From assembly GCF_001428825.1 (NCBI RefSeq), contig NZ_LMIT01000001.1, positions 89,692-153,691 of the forward strand: a stretch of DNA of 64,000 nt, in the 5' to 3' direction. The notes under the pieces are model-generated. The model saw only the letters and a list, made by a program, of their open reading frames with translations, did no database searches and was not told where the DNA came from. How positions within the stretch are numbered: the stretch's first letter is position 1; the number at the start of each line of letters is the position of its first letter. Below, piece after piece: positions 20,795 to 28,962 of the stretch. The stretch comes from Nocardioides sp. Root240. Its GTDB lineage: Bacteria > Actinomycetota > Actinomycetes > Propionibacteriales > Nocardioidaceae. The position numbers and the translations under genes are program-made.

Positions 20795-21460
20795 GTGCAC
20801 GTCGTGATCATGGGCTGCGGCCGGGTGGGCTCGACCCTGGCCCGCAGCCTCGAGGACCGCAACCACACGGTGTCGATCATCGACACCGAACCCGACGCGT
20901 TCCGGCGCCTGGGGCCGGGCTTCAACGGGGACAAGATCCCCGGCATGGGGTTCGACCAGGAGGTCCTGGAGAAGGCCGGCATCCGCCGCGCCGACGCGTT
21001 CGCCGCGGTCTCCAGCGGAGACAACTCCAACATCATCGCCGCGCGGGTGGCCCGGGAGACCTTCGGGATCCAGCAGGTCGTCGCGCGGATCTACGACCCC
21101 GGCCGCGCCGAGGTCTACCAGCGTCTCGGCATCACGACGGTCGCCACCGTGAAGTGGACGGCCGACCAGGTGCTGCGGCGGATCCTCCCGGCGGGTGCCG
21201 AGCCCGACTTCCGCGACCCGTCCGGCACCATCCGCGTCGACCACATCCCGACCCCCGAGGTCTGGGTGGGCGCCCGCGTGGGCCAGCTCCAGGAGCAGGG
21301 CCGCTGCCGGGTGGCGTGGATCGACCGGCTGGGCGAGGGCATGCTGCCCGACCGTGACACCGTGATCCAGGAGGGCGACATGCTCCACCTGATCACCCGC
21401 GAGGAGACCGCCCAGCTCGCCTACGACGTGCTGGGCCGCGGCCCCGAGCACGGCGACTGA
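20795..21460 (+). CDS. ceoB: TrkA-family potassium uptake protein CeoB
   Basis: A 221-residue cytoplasmic gating subunit. The N-terminal RCK domain has the dinucleotide-binding Rossmann motif (IMGCGRVGSTLARSL) with the acidic end of strand 2 (IIDTEPDAF) and SSGDNSNIIAA. A C-terminal RCK_C domain ends at EGDMLHLITREE. It regulates a K+ channel or transporter in response to NAD(H) or nucleotides. The GTG start follows a TAGCGT -10 by 7 nt. ceoC follows after 45 bp containing a short direct repeat (GCACGGCGACTGA twice). The KimA-like transporter is divergent. Confidence 0.9.
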   Translation: MHVVIMGCGRVGSTLARSLEDRNHTVSIIDTEPDAFRRLGPGFNGDKIPGMGFDQEVLEKAGIRRADAFAAVSSGDNSNIIAARVARETFGIQQVVARIYDPGRAEVYQRLGITTVATVKWTADQVLRRILPAGAEPDFRDPSGTIRVDHIPTPEVWVGARVGQLQEQGRCRVAWIDRLGEGMLPDRDTVIQEGDMLHLITREETAQLAYDVLGRGPEHGD

Positions 21461-21505
21461 GCACGGCGACTGAGCACGCCGACAAGCACGAGGAGAGCAG
21501 AAGAC

Positions 21506-22180
21506 ATGCGCGTCGCCATCGCCGGAGCAGGAGCCGTCGGCCGTTCGATCGCCCGGGAGCTGATCGAGAACGGCCACGAGGTCCTCCTCATCGACAAGTC
21601 CCCCAGCTCGATCCACCCCGAGCGGGTGCCGGACGCGGAGTGGCTGCTCGCCGACTCCTGCGAGCTCTCCTCGCTGGAGGAGGCCCGCCTCGACAAGTGC
21701 GACGTGGTCATCGCCGCGACCGGGGACGACAAGGCCAACCTGGTCACCTCGCTGCTGGCGAAGACCGAGTTCGGCGTGCCGCGCACCGTCGGCCGGGTCA
21801 ACCACCCCAACAACGAGTGGCTGTTCACCGAGGCGTGGGGCGTCGACGTCAACGTGTCGACGCCGCGGATCATGTCCGCACTCGTCGAGGAGGCCGTCAC
21901 GGTCGGCGACCTGGTGCGGCTGTTCACCTTCCGCCAGGGCAACGCCAACCTGGTCGAGATGACGCTTCCCGCCGACTCGCCGTACGTCGGCAAGGCCTCC
22001 GGCCTGATCCCGCTGCCGGAGAACTGCGCCTTGGTCAGCATCCTGCGCGACCAGCAGGTCTACGTCCCGACCCCCGAGCAGCCGGTCGAGTCCGGCGACG
22101 AGCTGCTGTTCGTCGTACCGTCGGAGGCCGAGGACGAGCTGGAGCGCCTGCTGGCGCCGGGCTCGCACCCGCAGAAGTAG
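21506..22180 (+). CDS. ceoC: TrkA-family potassium uptake protein CeoC
   Basis: A 224-residue second RCK protein, paralogous to ceoB and directly downstream. It has the Rossmann motif AGAGAVGRSIARELI, LLIDKSPSSI and AATGDDKANLVTSLL, with a C-terminal RCK_C domain (ADSPYVGKASGLIPLP...SGDELLFVVPSE). The GAGGAGAGCAG Shine-Dalgarno precedes the ATG. The ceoB/ceoC pair probably forms a hetero-oligomeric ring on a K+ transporter, as in other actinobacteria. It ends 4 bp from the convergent DUF3159 gene. Confidence 0.9.
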   Translation: MRVAIAGAGAVGRSIARELIENGHEVLLIDKSPSSIHPERVPDAEWLLADSCELSSLEEARLDKCDVVIAATGDDKANLVTSLLAKTEFGVPRTVGRVNHPNNEWLFTEAWGVDVNVSTPRIMSALVEEAVTVGDLVRLFTFRQGNANLVEMTLPADSPYVGKASGLIPLPENCALVSILRDQQVYVPTPEQPVESGDELLFVVPSEAEDELERLLAPGSHPQK

Positions 22181-22184
22181 TCGG

Positions 22185-22940
22185 TCAGGCCGTCTCGGGC
22201 TGCGGCTCGAGCGGCGTCGCGTTGCGGGCGAGCAGCCAGATCATCACCGACCACGAGCCGATCCGCAGCGCCCAACCGAGCCCGGTGCGCAGCACCAGCA
22301 TCAGCCACACGGCGGTGCTCACCCCGATCGTGCCGCGGTCGCCGAGCAGCCAGATCGGGCCCTGGAGCAGCACCCCGATCGCGCCGGGCAGCAGCATCAC
22401 CCAGGTGAGCCGGCTGCAGAGCTTCACGATCTGGGGGTTGTCGTGCCAGCCGAGGGGGTCCTCGGCGACCGCGCCCAGCATGAACCCCAGGGCGGGCCAC
22501 CGGACGAGGCAGGACGCGCTCAGCACGACGGTGTAGGCAAGGCTGATCAGGATGCCGGGCAGGAAGAAGGCGAGCTTCTTCTCGTCCTCGGTGGCGCCGG
22601 AGCTGTCGGCCCACTGGACGAAGACCCAGCCGATGCCGATGCCGAAGATCGCGTTGAAGACGTACTGCACCGAGCTGCGCTCCAGCAGCCGCGCCACCAG
22701 CGCGATGCCGGCCACGCCCAGACTGGCGATCAGCGCCCAGCGCAGGTTGTCGGTGGGGAGCCAGACCGCGGTGAACACCAGACCGGGTACGGCGGCCTCG
22801 ACCATGCCCCTCTTGCCGCCCAGCGCCGCGGCGAGCTGGTGACGCACCAGGGCCTCGACCGTGTCGACGCCGAGCTTCTGCCCGGCGGAGGCGGAGAGCG
22901 TGTGCTCCTCGGCGTCGCCGTGCTCGTGCGTGCCGCTCAC
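22185..22940 (-). CDS. DUF3159 membrane protein
   Basis: A 251-residue polytopic membrane protein with six or so hydrophobic segments (for example LIASLGVAGIALVARLLE, IFGIGIGWVFVQW, WVMLLPGAIGVLLQGPIWLLG). It has an N-terminal soluble stretch and the family feature GGKRGMVEAAVPGLVF. DUF3159 is an actinobacterial family of unknown function found beside dut, DUF3710 and Trk genes. The GTG at 22940 overlaps the stop of the OB-fold gene (GTGA), so the two are coupled. Confidence 0.8.
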   Translation of the reverse strand: MSGTHEHGDAEEHTLSASAGQKLGVDTVEALVRHQLAAALGGKRGMVEAAVPGLVFTAVWLPTDNLRWALIASLGVAGIALVARLLERSSVQYVFNAIFGIGIGWVFVQWADSSGATEDEKKLAFFLPGILISLAYTVVLSASCLVRWPALGFMLGAVAEDPLGWHDNPQIVKLCSRLTWVMLLPGAIGVLLQGPIWLLGDRGTIGVSTAVWLMLVLRTGLGWALRIGSWSVMIWLLARNATPLEPQPETA

Positions 22941-23299
22941 AGGAGGTCGTACCGCGGGTTGTAGAGGACCCGGTTGTCCTCGTGGCTGCCGATCCGGCCG
23001 CTGACCTCGATCGCCCGACCCGGGCCGATGCCGGCGATCCGCCGGCGACCGAGCCAGATCACGGTGACCGTGCCGGTGCCGTCGTAGAGCTCGGCCTCGA
23101 GGGCGGGGACGCCGCCACGGGGCCGGAGGGTCACGGTGCGCAGCGTGCCACGCAACCGGACCGGCTCGCGGTCCGGGGCGTCGCCGATGCAGATCACGCC
23201 GGCGGTGGTGAACGTCTTGCGCAGGTCGCGCGCGTCGGCCTCGGTGTTGTTGGCCCACTTGCTGATGGTCCGCCTGAGGCGGCTCTTGTTGGCGCCCAT
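22937..23299 (-). CDS. OB-fold nucleic-acid-binding domain protein
   Basis: A 120-residue protein. A short N-terminal helix (SRLRRTISKWANNTEADARDL) precedes an OB fold with the strands VRLRGTLRTVTLRP, LEAELYDGTGTVTVIWLGRR and GIGPGRAIEVSGRIG, the pattern of tRNA_anti/RecG-wedge-like domains. It is small, has no catalytic domain, and sits between DUF3710 and DUF3159 as in M. tuberculosis Rv2694c's neighbourhood. AGGGGA lies 9 nt before the ATG. Its nucleic acid ligand is unknown. Confidence 0.8.
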   Translation of the reverse strand: MGANKSRLRRTISKWANNTEADARDLRKTFTTAGVICIGDAPDREPVRLRGTLRTVTLRPRGGVPALEAELYDGTGTVTVIWLGRRRIAGIGPGRAIEVSGRIGSHEDNRVLYNPRYDLL

Positions 23300-23312
23300 C
23301 GGGATGATCCCC

Positions 23313-23972
23313 TCAGCCCGCGTCGACGGCCTTCGGCTGCGCGCCGTCGGGCAGGTTGAGCGGGAGCTGCTCGCCCACGGGCATCGCGTGGGCGCCGCGG
23401 CGCACGGCCAGCTGGGTGATCGCCTGCTCCCACTCCGTGGCGGCCTCCGGCTCGCGGGCCGGCTCGCCGAGGAAGGTCGCGCGCAGCAGCCAGCGCGGGC
23501 CGTTGACGCCGATGACGCGGGAGGTCTGGGTGCCACTCTGGCCGTCGGCGCGATTCACCTGCACCTCGCAGACCAGCTCGGTGCCGAACCGGCCCTCGCG
23601 CTCCGTGGCAGTACCGCCGCGGCGGGCGGCGTCGGCCGCGATCTGGGGACGGATGTCGCTCCAGAGGTCGCCACCGCGCGGAGCGGCGAAGGCACGCAGC
23701 TCGAGCGCACCGGCGTCCGTCGCCAGCAGCACGGCACGGACCTCGCCGGACTTCTCGTCGACCTGCACCCGCAGCTCGCGGTCGGGCAGCGGCGCGACCA
23801 GGATCGAGCCCAGGTCGAGCCGGGCCAGGCCGTCGTCGGGCAGCTCGTCGGCGTCGTACGGACCGGCGTTGCCGGGCTCCGTCGTCGCGTCGGCGTCGGC
23901 CGCGTCGTCGTGTGCGGACTCGTCCGCGGCAGCCTCAGCCGCCGCGGCCTCCCCCTTGCGCCGCAACCTCAC
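23313..23972 (-). CDS. DUF3710 protein
   Basis: A 219-residue soluble protein. Residues 1-45 are Ala/Asp/Glu-rich and probably disordered. The DUF3710 core starts near LPDDGLARLDLGSILVAP and includes GGDLWSDIRPQIAADA and GVNGPRWLLRATFLGEPA. Function is unknown; the family is restricted to actinobacteria and lies next to dut. The GTG at 23972 has a strong GAGGAGGAG Shine-Dalgarno 7 nt upstream. The OB-fold gene follows after 13 bp. Confidence 0.85.
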   Translation of the reverse strand: MRLRRKGEAAAAEAAADESAHDDAADADATTEPGNAGPYDADELPDDGLARLDLGSILVAPLPDRELRVQVDEKSGEVRAVLLATDAGALELRAFAAPRGGDLWSDIRPQIAADAARRGGTATEREGRFGTELVCEVQVNRADGQSGTQTSRVIGVNGPRWLLRATFLGEPAREPEAATEWEQAITQLAVRRGAHAMPVGEQLPLNLPDGAQPKAVDAG

Positions 23973-24009
23973 GTTGCTCTCCTCCTCGGACTCTCAGCGA
24001 GCCAGGTCG

Positions 24010-24465
24010 TCAGGGCCTTCCGAACCCACCAGTAGAACCGTAGCCGCCCGCACCACGCACGCTCTCGGGAAGGGTCTGCACAGCGACGAACGAGGCCCGT
24101 TCGTAACGCTGGACCACGAGCTGCGCGACCCGGTCGCCGCGCCGCAGCACGATCGCCTCGGAGGGGTCGTGGTTGATCAGCAGCACCTTGATCTCACCGC
24201 GGTAGCCCGAGTCGACGGTGCCGGGCGTGTTGACGATCGAGAGCCCGTGCCGGGCGGCCAGGCCCGAGCGCGGGTGGATCAGGGCGACGTACCCCTCGGG
24301 GAGCGCGATCGCGACGCCGGTCGGCACCAGCGCCCGCTCCCCCGGCGCCAGGGTGAGGTCGACGGTGGACACCAGGTCGGCGCCGGCGTCGCCCGGGTGG
24401 GCGTAGGCCGGGAGGGGCAGGTCGGGGTCGAGCTGCTGCACGGCGATCTCGAGGTCGTGGGGCAC
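24010..24465 (-). CDS. dut: deoxyuridine 5'-triphosphate nucleotidohydrolase (dUTPase)
   Basis: A 151-residue trimeric dUTPase that hydrolyses dUTP to dUMP and pyrophosphate, keeping uracil out of DNA and supplying dTMP synthesis. The five conserved motifs are visible: 1 HPGDAGADL, 2 IHPRSGLAA, 3 [14 protein letters not shown], 4 [10 protein letters not shown] and 5 GYGSTGGFG at the extreme C-terminus. The length is standard. The GTG start lies 6 nt after a TAGGGT -10, so the mRNA is probably leaderless. DUF3710 is downstream in the same direction; DUF3093 is divergent. Confidence 0.96.
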   Translation of the reverse strand: MPHDLEIAVQQLDPDLPLPAYAHPGDAGADLVSTVDLTLAPGERALVPTGVAIALPEGYVALIHPRSGLAARHGLSIVNTPGTVDSGYRGEIKVLLINHDPSEAIVLRRGDRVAQLVVQRYERASFVAVQTLPESVRGAGGYGSTGGFGRP

Positions 24466-24471
24466 GGGGAG

Positions 24472-24477
24472 ACCCTA
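24472..24477 (-). promoter_or_regulatory. candidate leaderless -10 of dut
   Basis: TAGGGT lies 6 nt before the dut GTG at 24465. Confidence 0.5.
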
Positions 24478-24516
24478 GGTCATCGGCACGCGGACCCGGA
24501 TGGGATCATTCCCGGC

Positions 24517-25002
24517 GTGACTTCGAGTGCGACGGCCTACAGCGAGCGGCTGCGGGTCCCGTTGCGGTGGTGGGCGCAGGGGACGATGTTCATCGCCACC
24601 GTCTGGCTCGCCCTGGTCATCCCGCTGCACGAGCAGCCGTGGATCGCGCACGCCGCGACCGGCGCGCTGCTCGCCCTGATGACCCTCTTCCACCGGACGT
24701 ACGGCGGCGCCCGGCTCGTCGTCGCCGACGGCTGGCTGCTGGCCGGCCGCGCCCGGATCGAGGTCACCCACCTCGGCACCGCCGAGGCGCTCGACGCCGA
24801 CGACACCAACCGCGTCTCCGGGCGCGACGCCGACGTGCGGGCCTACCTGCTCCTGCGGCCCTACGTGAAGCGCTCGGTGCGGGTGCCGATCAACGACCCG
24901 GCCGACCCGGCGCCGTACTGGCTGCTGAGCTCGCGGCACCCGAAGGCGTTCGCCTCCGCGATCAACACCGCGATCGACGCCGCCCGGGGCACGAACGCCT
25001 GA
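24517..25002 (+). CDS. DUF3093 membrane protein
   Basis: A 161-residue protein with two closely spaced N-terminal membrane helices (TMFIATVWLALVIPLHEQ and ATGALLALMTLFH) and a soluble C-terminal half (GARLVVADGWLLAGRARIEV; RAYLLLRPYVKRSVRVPI; YWLLSSRHPKAFASAI) resembling a PH-like beta domain. It matches the DUF3093 family (M. tuberculosis Rv2698 position, divergent from dut). Function is unknown. The GTG start is the first consistent with the family N-terminus (YSERLRVPLRWW). Confidence 0.8.
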   Translation: MTSSATAYSERLRVPLRWWAQGTMFIATVWLALVIPLHEQPWIAHAATGALLALMTLFHRTYGGARLVVADGWLLAGRARIEVTHLGTAEALDADDTNRVSGRDADVRAYLLLRPYVKRSVRVPINDPADPAPYWLLSSRHPKAFASAINTAIDAARGTNA

Positions 25003-25011
25003 CGATCCCGA

Positions 25012-25017
25012 TAGGGT
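25012..25017 (+). promoter_or_regulatory. candidate leaderless -10 of the DUF4235 gene
   Basis: TAGGGT lies 6 nt before the ATG at 25024. Confidence 0.5.
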
Positions 25018-25023
25018 CGGTCC

Positions 25024-25311
25024 ATGGCAAAGGACAGCTCCAAGGTCTGGTCGGCGTTCTCGCTCGTCGCAGCGCTCGGCTCGGCCGCCGTGGCGAAGAA
25101 GGCACTCGACGGCGGCTGGAAGGCCGCGACCGGCAAGCAGCCCCCGGCCAACCCCGCCGACCCCGACGTCGACGTCTGGGAGGCCGTGGCGTGGGCGGCG
25201 GCCAGCGGCACGTTCGTGGCGCTGGCGAAGATGCTCGCCCAGCGCAAGGCGGCCGGCTACTACCTCAAGTCGACGGGCGAGCTGCCGCCCGGGTTGCGCA
25301 AGGACGCCTGA
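25024..25311 (+). CDS. DUF4235 small membrane protein
   Basis: A 95-residue protein with two hydrophobic helices (VWSAFSLVAALGSAAVAKKAL and WEAVAWAAASGTFVALAKMLA) separated by a Pro/Asp-rich loop containing WKAATGKQPPANPADPDVD. The pattern of KVW, W..ATG..PP and a second Ala-rich helix is the DUF4235 family. Function is unknown. It follows DUF3093 by 21 bp but has its own candidate promoter. Confidence 0.8.
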   Translation: MAKDSSKVWSAFSLVAALGSAAVAKKALDGGWKAATGKQPPANPADPDVDVWEAVAWAAASGTFVALAKMLAQRKAAGYYLKSTGELPPGLRKDA

Positions 25312-25340
25312 CCGGCGCCCCCGGACCGGGCCGGCAGCAC

Positions 25341-25404
25341 GTGCCCTTTGGGCACGAACTGCACGCCCGGACCCCGATCTGTTGCGGTTTGGGACCAAAC
25401 CGCA
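25341..25404. terminator. two hairpins between convergent genes
   Basis: GTGCCC-TTT-GGGCAC at 25341-25355 and TGCGGTTTGG-GA-CCAAACCGCA at 25383-25404 are perfect inverted repeats. They separate the convergent DUF4235 and DUF4193 genes and probably stop transcription from both sides. Confidence 0.65.
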
Positions 25405-25443
25405 GGGGTTGTCCCATCTGGTGGACGGGACCGCTCGACGCGC

Positions 25444-25734
25444 TCAGGCGCAGTCGAAGCAGATCATCTTCTTGGAGTCAGCGAGCTGGCTCCGGTGGTG
25501 GACGAGGAAGCAGCTCATGCAGGTGAACTCGTCGTCCTGCTTGGGCTTGACCTCGACGGCGAGCTCCTCGTGCGAGAGGTCCGCACCGGGCAGCTCGAAG
25601 GACTCAGCGGCCTCGGTCTCGTCCTCGTCGACCTTGCCGGAGTTCTTGTCGTGGCGGCGAGCCTTGAGCTCTTCGATGCTCTCCTCGGACTGCTCGTCCT
25701 CGTTCTTGCGTGGTGCGTCGTAGTCAGTCGCCAT
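25444..25734 (-). CDS. DUF4193 small zinc-ribbon-like protein
   Basis: A 96-residue acidic protein. The N-terminal two-thirds is rich in Asp, Glu and Lys (NEDEQSEESIEELKARRHDK). The C-terminal end has two Cys pairs, FTCMSCFLVHHR and MICFDCA, that would bind one zinc ion. It belongs to the DUF4193 family (M. tuberculosis Rv2699c position), of unknown function; association with RNA polymerase or ribosomes would be speculation. A purine-rich Shine-Dalgarno (GGGAGAGGGAG) precedes the ATG at 25734. Confidence 0.85.
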   Translation of the reverse strand: MATDYDAPRKNEDEQSEESIEELKARRHDKNSGKVDEDETEAAESFELPGADLSHEELAVEVKPKQDDEFTCMSCFLVHHRSQLADSKKMICFDCA

Positions 25735-25871
25735 GACGTCTCCCTCTCCCCTCAGTGAACCGGCCTCCGGCACTGCTGGTGTGCGGAGCGGCGCGGCAGA
25801 TTGTGCACCATCGACCCCGGGTTGCGACACCCGGGTCGATGCGAGTCCTCAGAACAGTGGACAGGCGCCCG

Positions 25872-26663
25872 CTATTCCCTCACGAACCCGGCAGATCGTA
25901 CGGCGTCGAGGAGCTCCTGGAACCCGTGATTCGGGCCACACACCACGGCATCCCGGCCGAGGGCGCCGGGGGTGACCAGGAGGCGCGCTCCGGCACGCCT
26001 GGCGATCAGTCCGGCGGCGGCGTGGTCCCACAGGTTGACGCCCTCCTCGACGTACCCGTCGAGGGAGCCGGCGGCCACCCGGCACAGGTCCAGGGCGCAC
26101 GAACCGGAGCGGCGGATGTCGCGCACCTCCGGCAGCAGCCGGGCCACGGCGGCGGCCTGGCCGGCGCGCACCTCGCGGACGTAGCTGAACCCGGTGGCGA
26201 CGAGCCGGTGCGCCAGGTCGGCCGGGCCGCGGACGGCGATCTCGGCGCCGTTGCGGGTCGCGGGGCCGTCGGCGCGGGCGGCGTACACGTCGTGCTTGGC
26301 CACGTCGACCACCACACCGGCGACGACCTCGCCGTGGAGCTCGGCGGCGATCGAGACGGCGTACTCCGGGATGCCGTAGAGGAAGTTGACGGTGCCGTCG
26401 ATCGGGTCGACGACCCAGCGCACGCCGGAGCTGCCGACGATGTCGTCACCCTCCTCACCGAGGAAGGAGTCGTCGGGACGGGCCGCGAGGATCCGGGCCC
26501 GGATCAGCTCCTCCGAGGCACGGTCGGCGGCGGTGACGACGTCGATGTCGCTGGACTTGGTGGCCGCGACCTCGATCGTGCCGGCGGCGCGATCACGGAC
26601 CAGCTCGGCGGCCTCGAGCGCGGTGGCCAGGGCCAGGTCGAGCAGGACGGCCGGCTCGGTCAT
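25872..26663 (-). CDS. suhB: inositol monophosphatase family protein
   Basis: A 263-residue Mg2+-dependent phosphatase of the IMPase/SuhB family. The metal-site motifs are [23 protein letters not shown] and the C-terminal [17 protein letters not shown], with the catalytic aspartates all present. It would release inositol from inositol-1-phosphate for phosphatidylinositol synthesis; related activities are histidinol phosphatase or fructose-1,6-bisphosphatase. The ATG at 26663 overlaps the ferrochelatase stop (ATGA), so they are coupled. Confidence 0.88.
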   Translation of the reverse strand: MTEPAVLLDLALATALEAAELVRDRAAGTIEVAATKSSDIDVVTAADRASEELIRARILAARPDDSFLGEEGDDIVGSSGVRWVVDPIDGTVNFLYGIPEYAVSIAAELHGEVVAGVVVDVAKHDVYAARADGPATRNGAEIAVRGPADLAHRLVATGFSYVREVRAGQAAAVARLLPEVRDIRRSGSCALDLCRVAAGSLDGYVEEGVNLWDHAAAGLIARRAGARLLVTPGALGRDAVVCGPNHGFQELLDAVRSAGFVRE

Positions 26664-27724
26664 CCCCGGGAGCCCAGGCAGCAGCCGGCCGGACAGCGGT
26701 CGTGGGAGGGGCCGCGCGTGCCGCAGGCAGGGCGCTCGACCTGCTCGCCGCGCTCGGCGGCCGCGCGCTCGACGACCAGGTCCCGCAGGGCCGCCACGAA
26801 CGCCGGGTGCGTGCCCGCGGAGGCGGCCCGGCGGGCGGCGATGCCGAGCCTCTCGGCGGTGGCCAGGGCCTCGGTGTCGAGGTCGTAGACGACCTCCATG
26901 TGGTCGGAGACGAAGCCCACCGGGATCAGTACGACGGCCGTCGTACCCGCGGCGGCGAGCTCCTCGAGCCGGTCGTTGACGTCCGGCTCCAGCCAGGGGG
27001 TCCGCGGCGAGCCGGAGCGCGAGCAGAAGGCCAGCTCGTGCGGCCGCTCGACACCGGTCGCGTCCCGGACCGCGTCGGCCACGACCGCGGCGACGTCGAG
27101 GTGCTGGGCGACGTAGGCACCGCCCTCCGGACCGCTCTCGTCGCTCATCGCGGTCGGGATCGAGTGCGTGACGAACACCAGCCGCGCGGCGTCCCGCACC
27201 TCGTCGGGCAGGTCGGCGAGCGCGTCGAGCACGCCGTCGACGTTGGCCGCGACGAAACCGGGGTGGTTGAAGTAGGCCCGCACCTTGTCGATCCGCGGCG
27301 CCGGGGTGCCTTCGGGCAGCGCGGCGAGAGCGGCGTCGATGTTGTCCCAGTACTGCCGGCAGCTCGACCACGACGAGTACGCCGAGGTCGCGATGCACAG
27401 CACCCGCTGCCTCCCGTCGGCCGCCAGCTGCGCGACGGTGTCGTCGAGGTAGGGCGCCCAGTTGCGGTTGCCCCAGTAGACCGGCAGGTCCACGCCGGCC
27501 GCGGCGAGGTCCGCCTCCAGCGCCGAGATCAGCGCCCGGTTCTGGTCGTTGATCGGCGACTTCCCCCCGAACAGGAAGTAGTGCTGGCCGACCTCCTCGA
27601 GCCGCTCGCGCGGGATCCCGCGGCCGCGGGTGACGTTCTCGAGGAAGGGGACGACGTCGTCCGGCTTCTCGGGTCCCCCGAAGGAGAGGAGCAGGAGGGC
27701 GTCGTACGGATCCGGATTCGGCAC
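26660..27724 (-). CDS. cpfC: coproporphyrin III / protoporphyrin ferrochelatase
   Basis: A 354-residue heme-synthesis enzyme that inserts Fe2+ into the porphyrin; actinobacterial members use coproporphyrin III. Visible features are [15 protein letters not shown] at the N-terminus, [12 protein letters not shown], the active-site LVFVTHSIP (metal-site His), and FCSRSGSP...[20 protein letters not shown] with the catalytic Glu. Residues about 336-350 carry four Cys ([16 protein letters not shown]), the C-terminal [2Fe-2S] ligand cluster known in actinobacterial ferrochelatases. The GTG at 27724 lies 6 nt after a TACGAT -10. It diverges from the MFS gene. Confidence 0.94.
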   Translation of the reverse strand: MPNPDPYDALLLLSFGGPEKPDDVVPFLENVTRGRGIPRERLEEVGQHYFLFGGKSPINDQNRALISALEADLAAAGVDLPVYWGNRNWAPYLDDTVAQLAADGRQRVLCIATSAYSSWSSCRQYWDNIDAALAALPEGTPAPRIDKVRAYFNHPGFVAANVDGVLDALADLPDEVRDAARLVFVTHSIPTAMSDESGPEGGAYVAQHLDVAAVVADAVRDATGVERPHELAFCSRSGSPRTPWLEPDVNDRLEELAAAGTTAVVLIPVGFVSDHMEVVYDLDTEALATAERLGIAARRAASAGTHPAFVAALRDLVVERAAAERGEQVERPACGTRGPSHDRCPAGCCLGSRG

Positions 27725-27730
27725 GGGTCC

Positions 27731-27736
27731 ATCGTA
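27731..27736 (-). promoter_or_regulatory. candidate leaderless -10 of the ferrochelatase gene
   Basis: TACGAT lies 6 nt before the GTG at 27724, inside the 32-bp gap to the divergent MFS gene. Confidence 0.45.
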
Positions 27737-27756
27737 GGGAGCAGGATGACGACGCC

Positions 27757-28962
27757 ATGTTGCAGACCTATCGCCAGATCTTCACCCCGCCCACCGCACT
27801 GTTCAGCCTGAGCGGCCTGGTGGCCAGGCTCCCGATCTCCATGGTGGGCCTCGGCATCGTGCTGCTGGCCGAGCACGAGACCGGTTCCTACGGCTTCGCG
27901 GGCTCGGTCTCGGCGGTGGCGCTGATCGCCAACGCCCTCTTCGCCATCCCGCAGGGCCGGCTGATCGACCGGCTCGGCCAGGGCCGGGTGCTGTCGGTCG
28001 TGATCACGGTCTGGGGCATCGGTCTGGCGCTGGCGATGGGCTCGCTCGAGTGGGACTGGCCACACTGGTCGACGTACTTGCTGGCGGCGGTGGCGGGTGC
28101 GGCCCTCCCCTCGGTCGGCACCTGCGTCCGGGCGCGCTGGTCGCACACGCTGGCCGACCAGCCGGAGCGCCTGCACACGGCGTTCTCCTTCGAGGCGGTC
28201 GCCGACGAGACCGTCTTCCTCGTCGGCCCGATCGCGGTCACCATGCTCGCGACGGGCGTGCACCCCGCCGCCGGTCTGATCGCCGCGCTGGTCACGGGCG
28301 TCATCGGCACCTACGTCTTCGCCGCCCAGCGCGCCACCGAGCCGCCGGCGCACCCGCCGGTCTCGGCCGAGGTCGTCCGTCCCCCGATCCCCTGGGGCGC
28401 GATCGTCCCGCTCACCGCCGTCGGTACGGCGCTCGGCATCCTCTTCGGCGCCGCCGAGGTCGTGACCGTGGCCTTCTCCGAGGAGGAGGGCACGAAGGCG
28501 GCCGCCGGCTTCCTGCTCGCGATCTGGGCGTTCGGCAGCCTGGTCGCCGGCCTGGTCTCGGGAGCCATCAGCTGGCGCCGCGGTCCCCTGTTCCGGCTCC
28601 GCCTCGGCGCGCTCGGCATGCTGGTCGCGATGGTGCCGCTGCCGTTCGTCCCGTCGCTCCCCGTGATGGGCGCGGTCCTGCTGGTCGGCGGCCTGGCCAT
28701 CTCACCGACCCTGATCGCGGCCCTGTCGCTCGCCGAGCGGGTGCTGCCGACCGAGCGGCTCACCGAGGGCATGGCGTTCATCCAGACCGGCATCGCGGCC
28801 GGTCTGGCCCCCGGTGCGGCCATCGCGGGAGTCGTCATCGACGCCCACGGCGCCTCGCCGGCGTACCTGGTCTGCGTGGCGGGTGGCGCCCTCGGCCTGG
28901 CCGGGGCGCTGGCCACCCGGGTCCCCGCTACTGTCGCGGACCATGAGCAGCAGCTGGCGTAA
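27757..28962 (+). CDS. MFS transporter
   Basis: A 401-residue membrane protein with about twelve hydrophobic helices in two halves joined by a cytoplasmic loop ([19 protein letters not shown], about residues 190-210). The first loop holds [13 protein letters not shown], the MFS motif A-like signature, and [14 protein letters not shown] follows. The substrate is unknown; the overall pattern resembles small drug or sugar efflux members. The 3' end overlaps the lactone oxidase gene by 20 bp, but that gene has its own -10 element. Confidence 0.85.
   Translation: MLQTYRQIFTPPTALFSLSGLVARLPISMVGLGIVLLAEHETGSYGFAGSVSAVALIANALFAIPQGRLIDRLGQGRVLSVVITVWGIGLALAMGSLEWDWPHWSTYLLAAVAGAALPSVGTCVRARWSHTLADQPERLHTAFSFEAVADETVFLVGPIAVTMLATGVHPAAGLIAALVTGVIGTYVFAAQRATEPPAHPPVSAEVVRPPIPWGAIVPLTAVGTALGILFGAAEVVTVAFSEEEGTKAAAGFLLAIWAFGSLVAGLVSGAISWRRGPLFRLRLGALGMLVAMVPLPFVPSLPVMGAVLLVGGLAISPTLIAALSLAERVLPTERLTEGMAFIQTGIAAGLAPGAAIAGVVIDAHGASPAYLVCVAGGALGLAGALATRVPATVADHEQQLA
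28929..28934 (+). promoter_or_regulatory. candidate leaderless -10 of the lactone oxidase gene
   Basis: TACTGT lies 8 nt before the ATG at 28943, within the end of the MFS gene. Confidence 0.4.
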
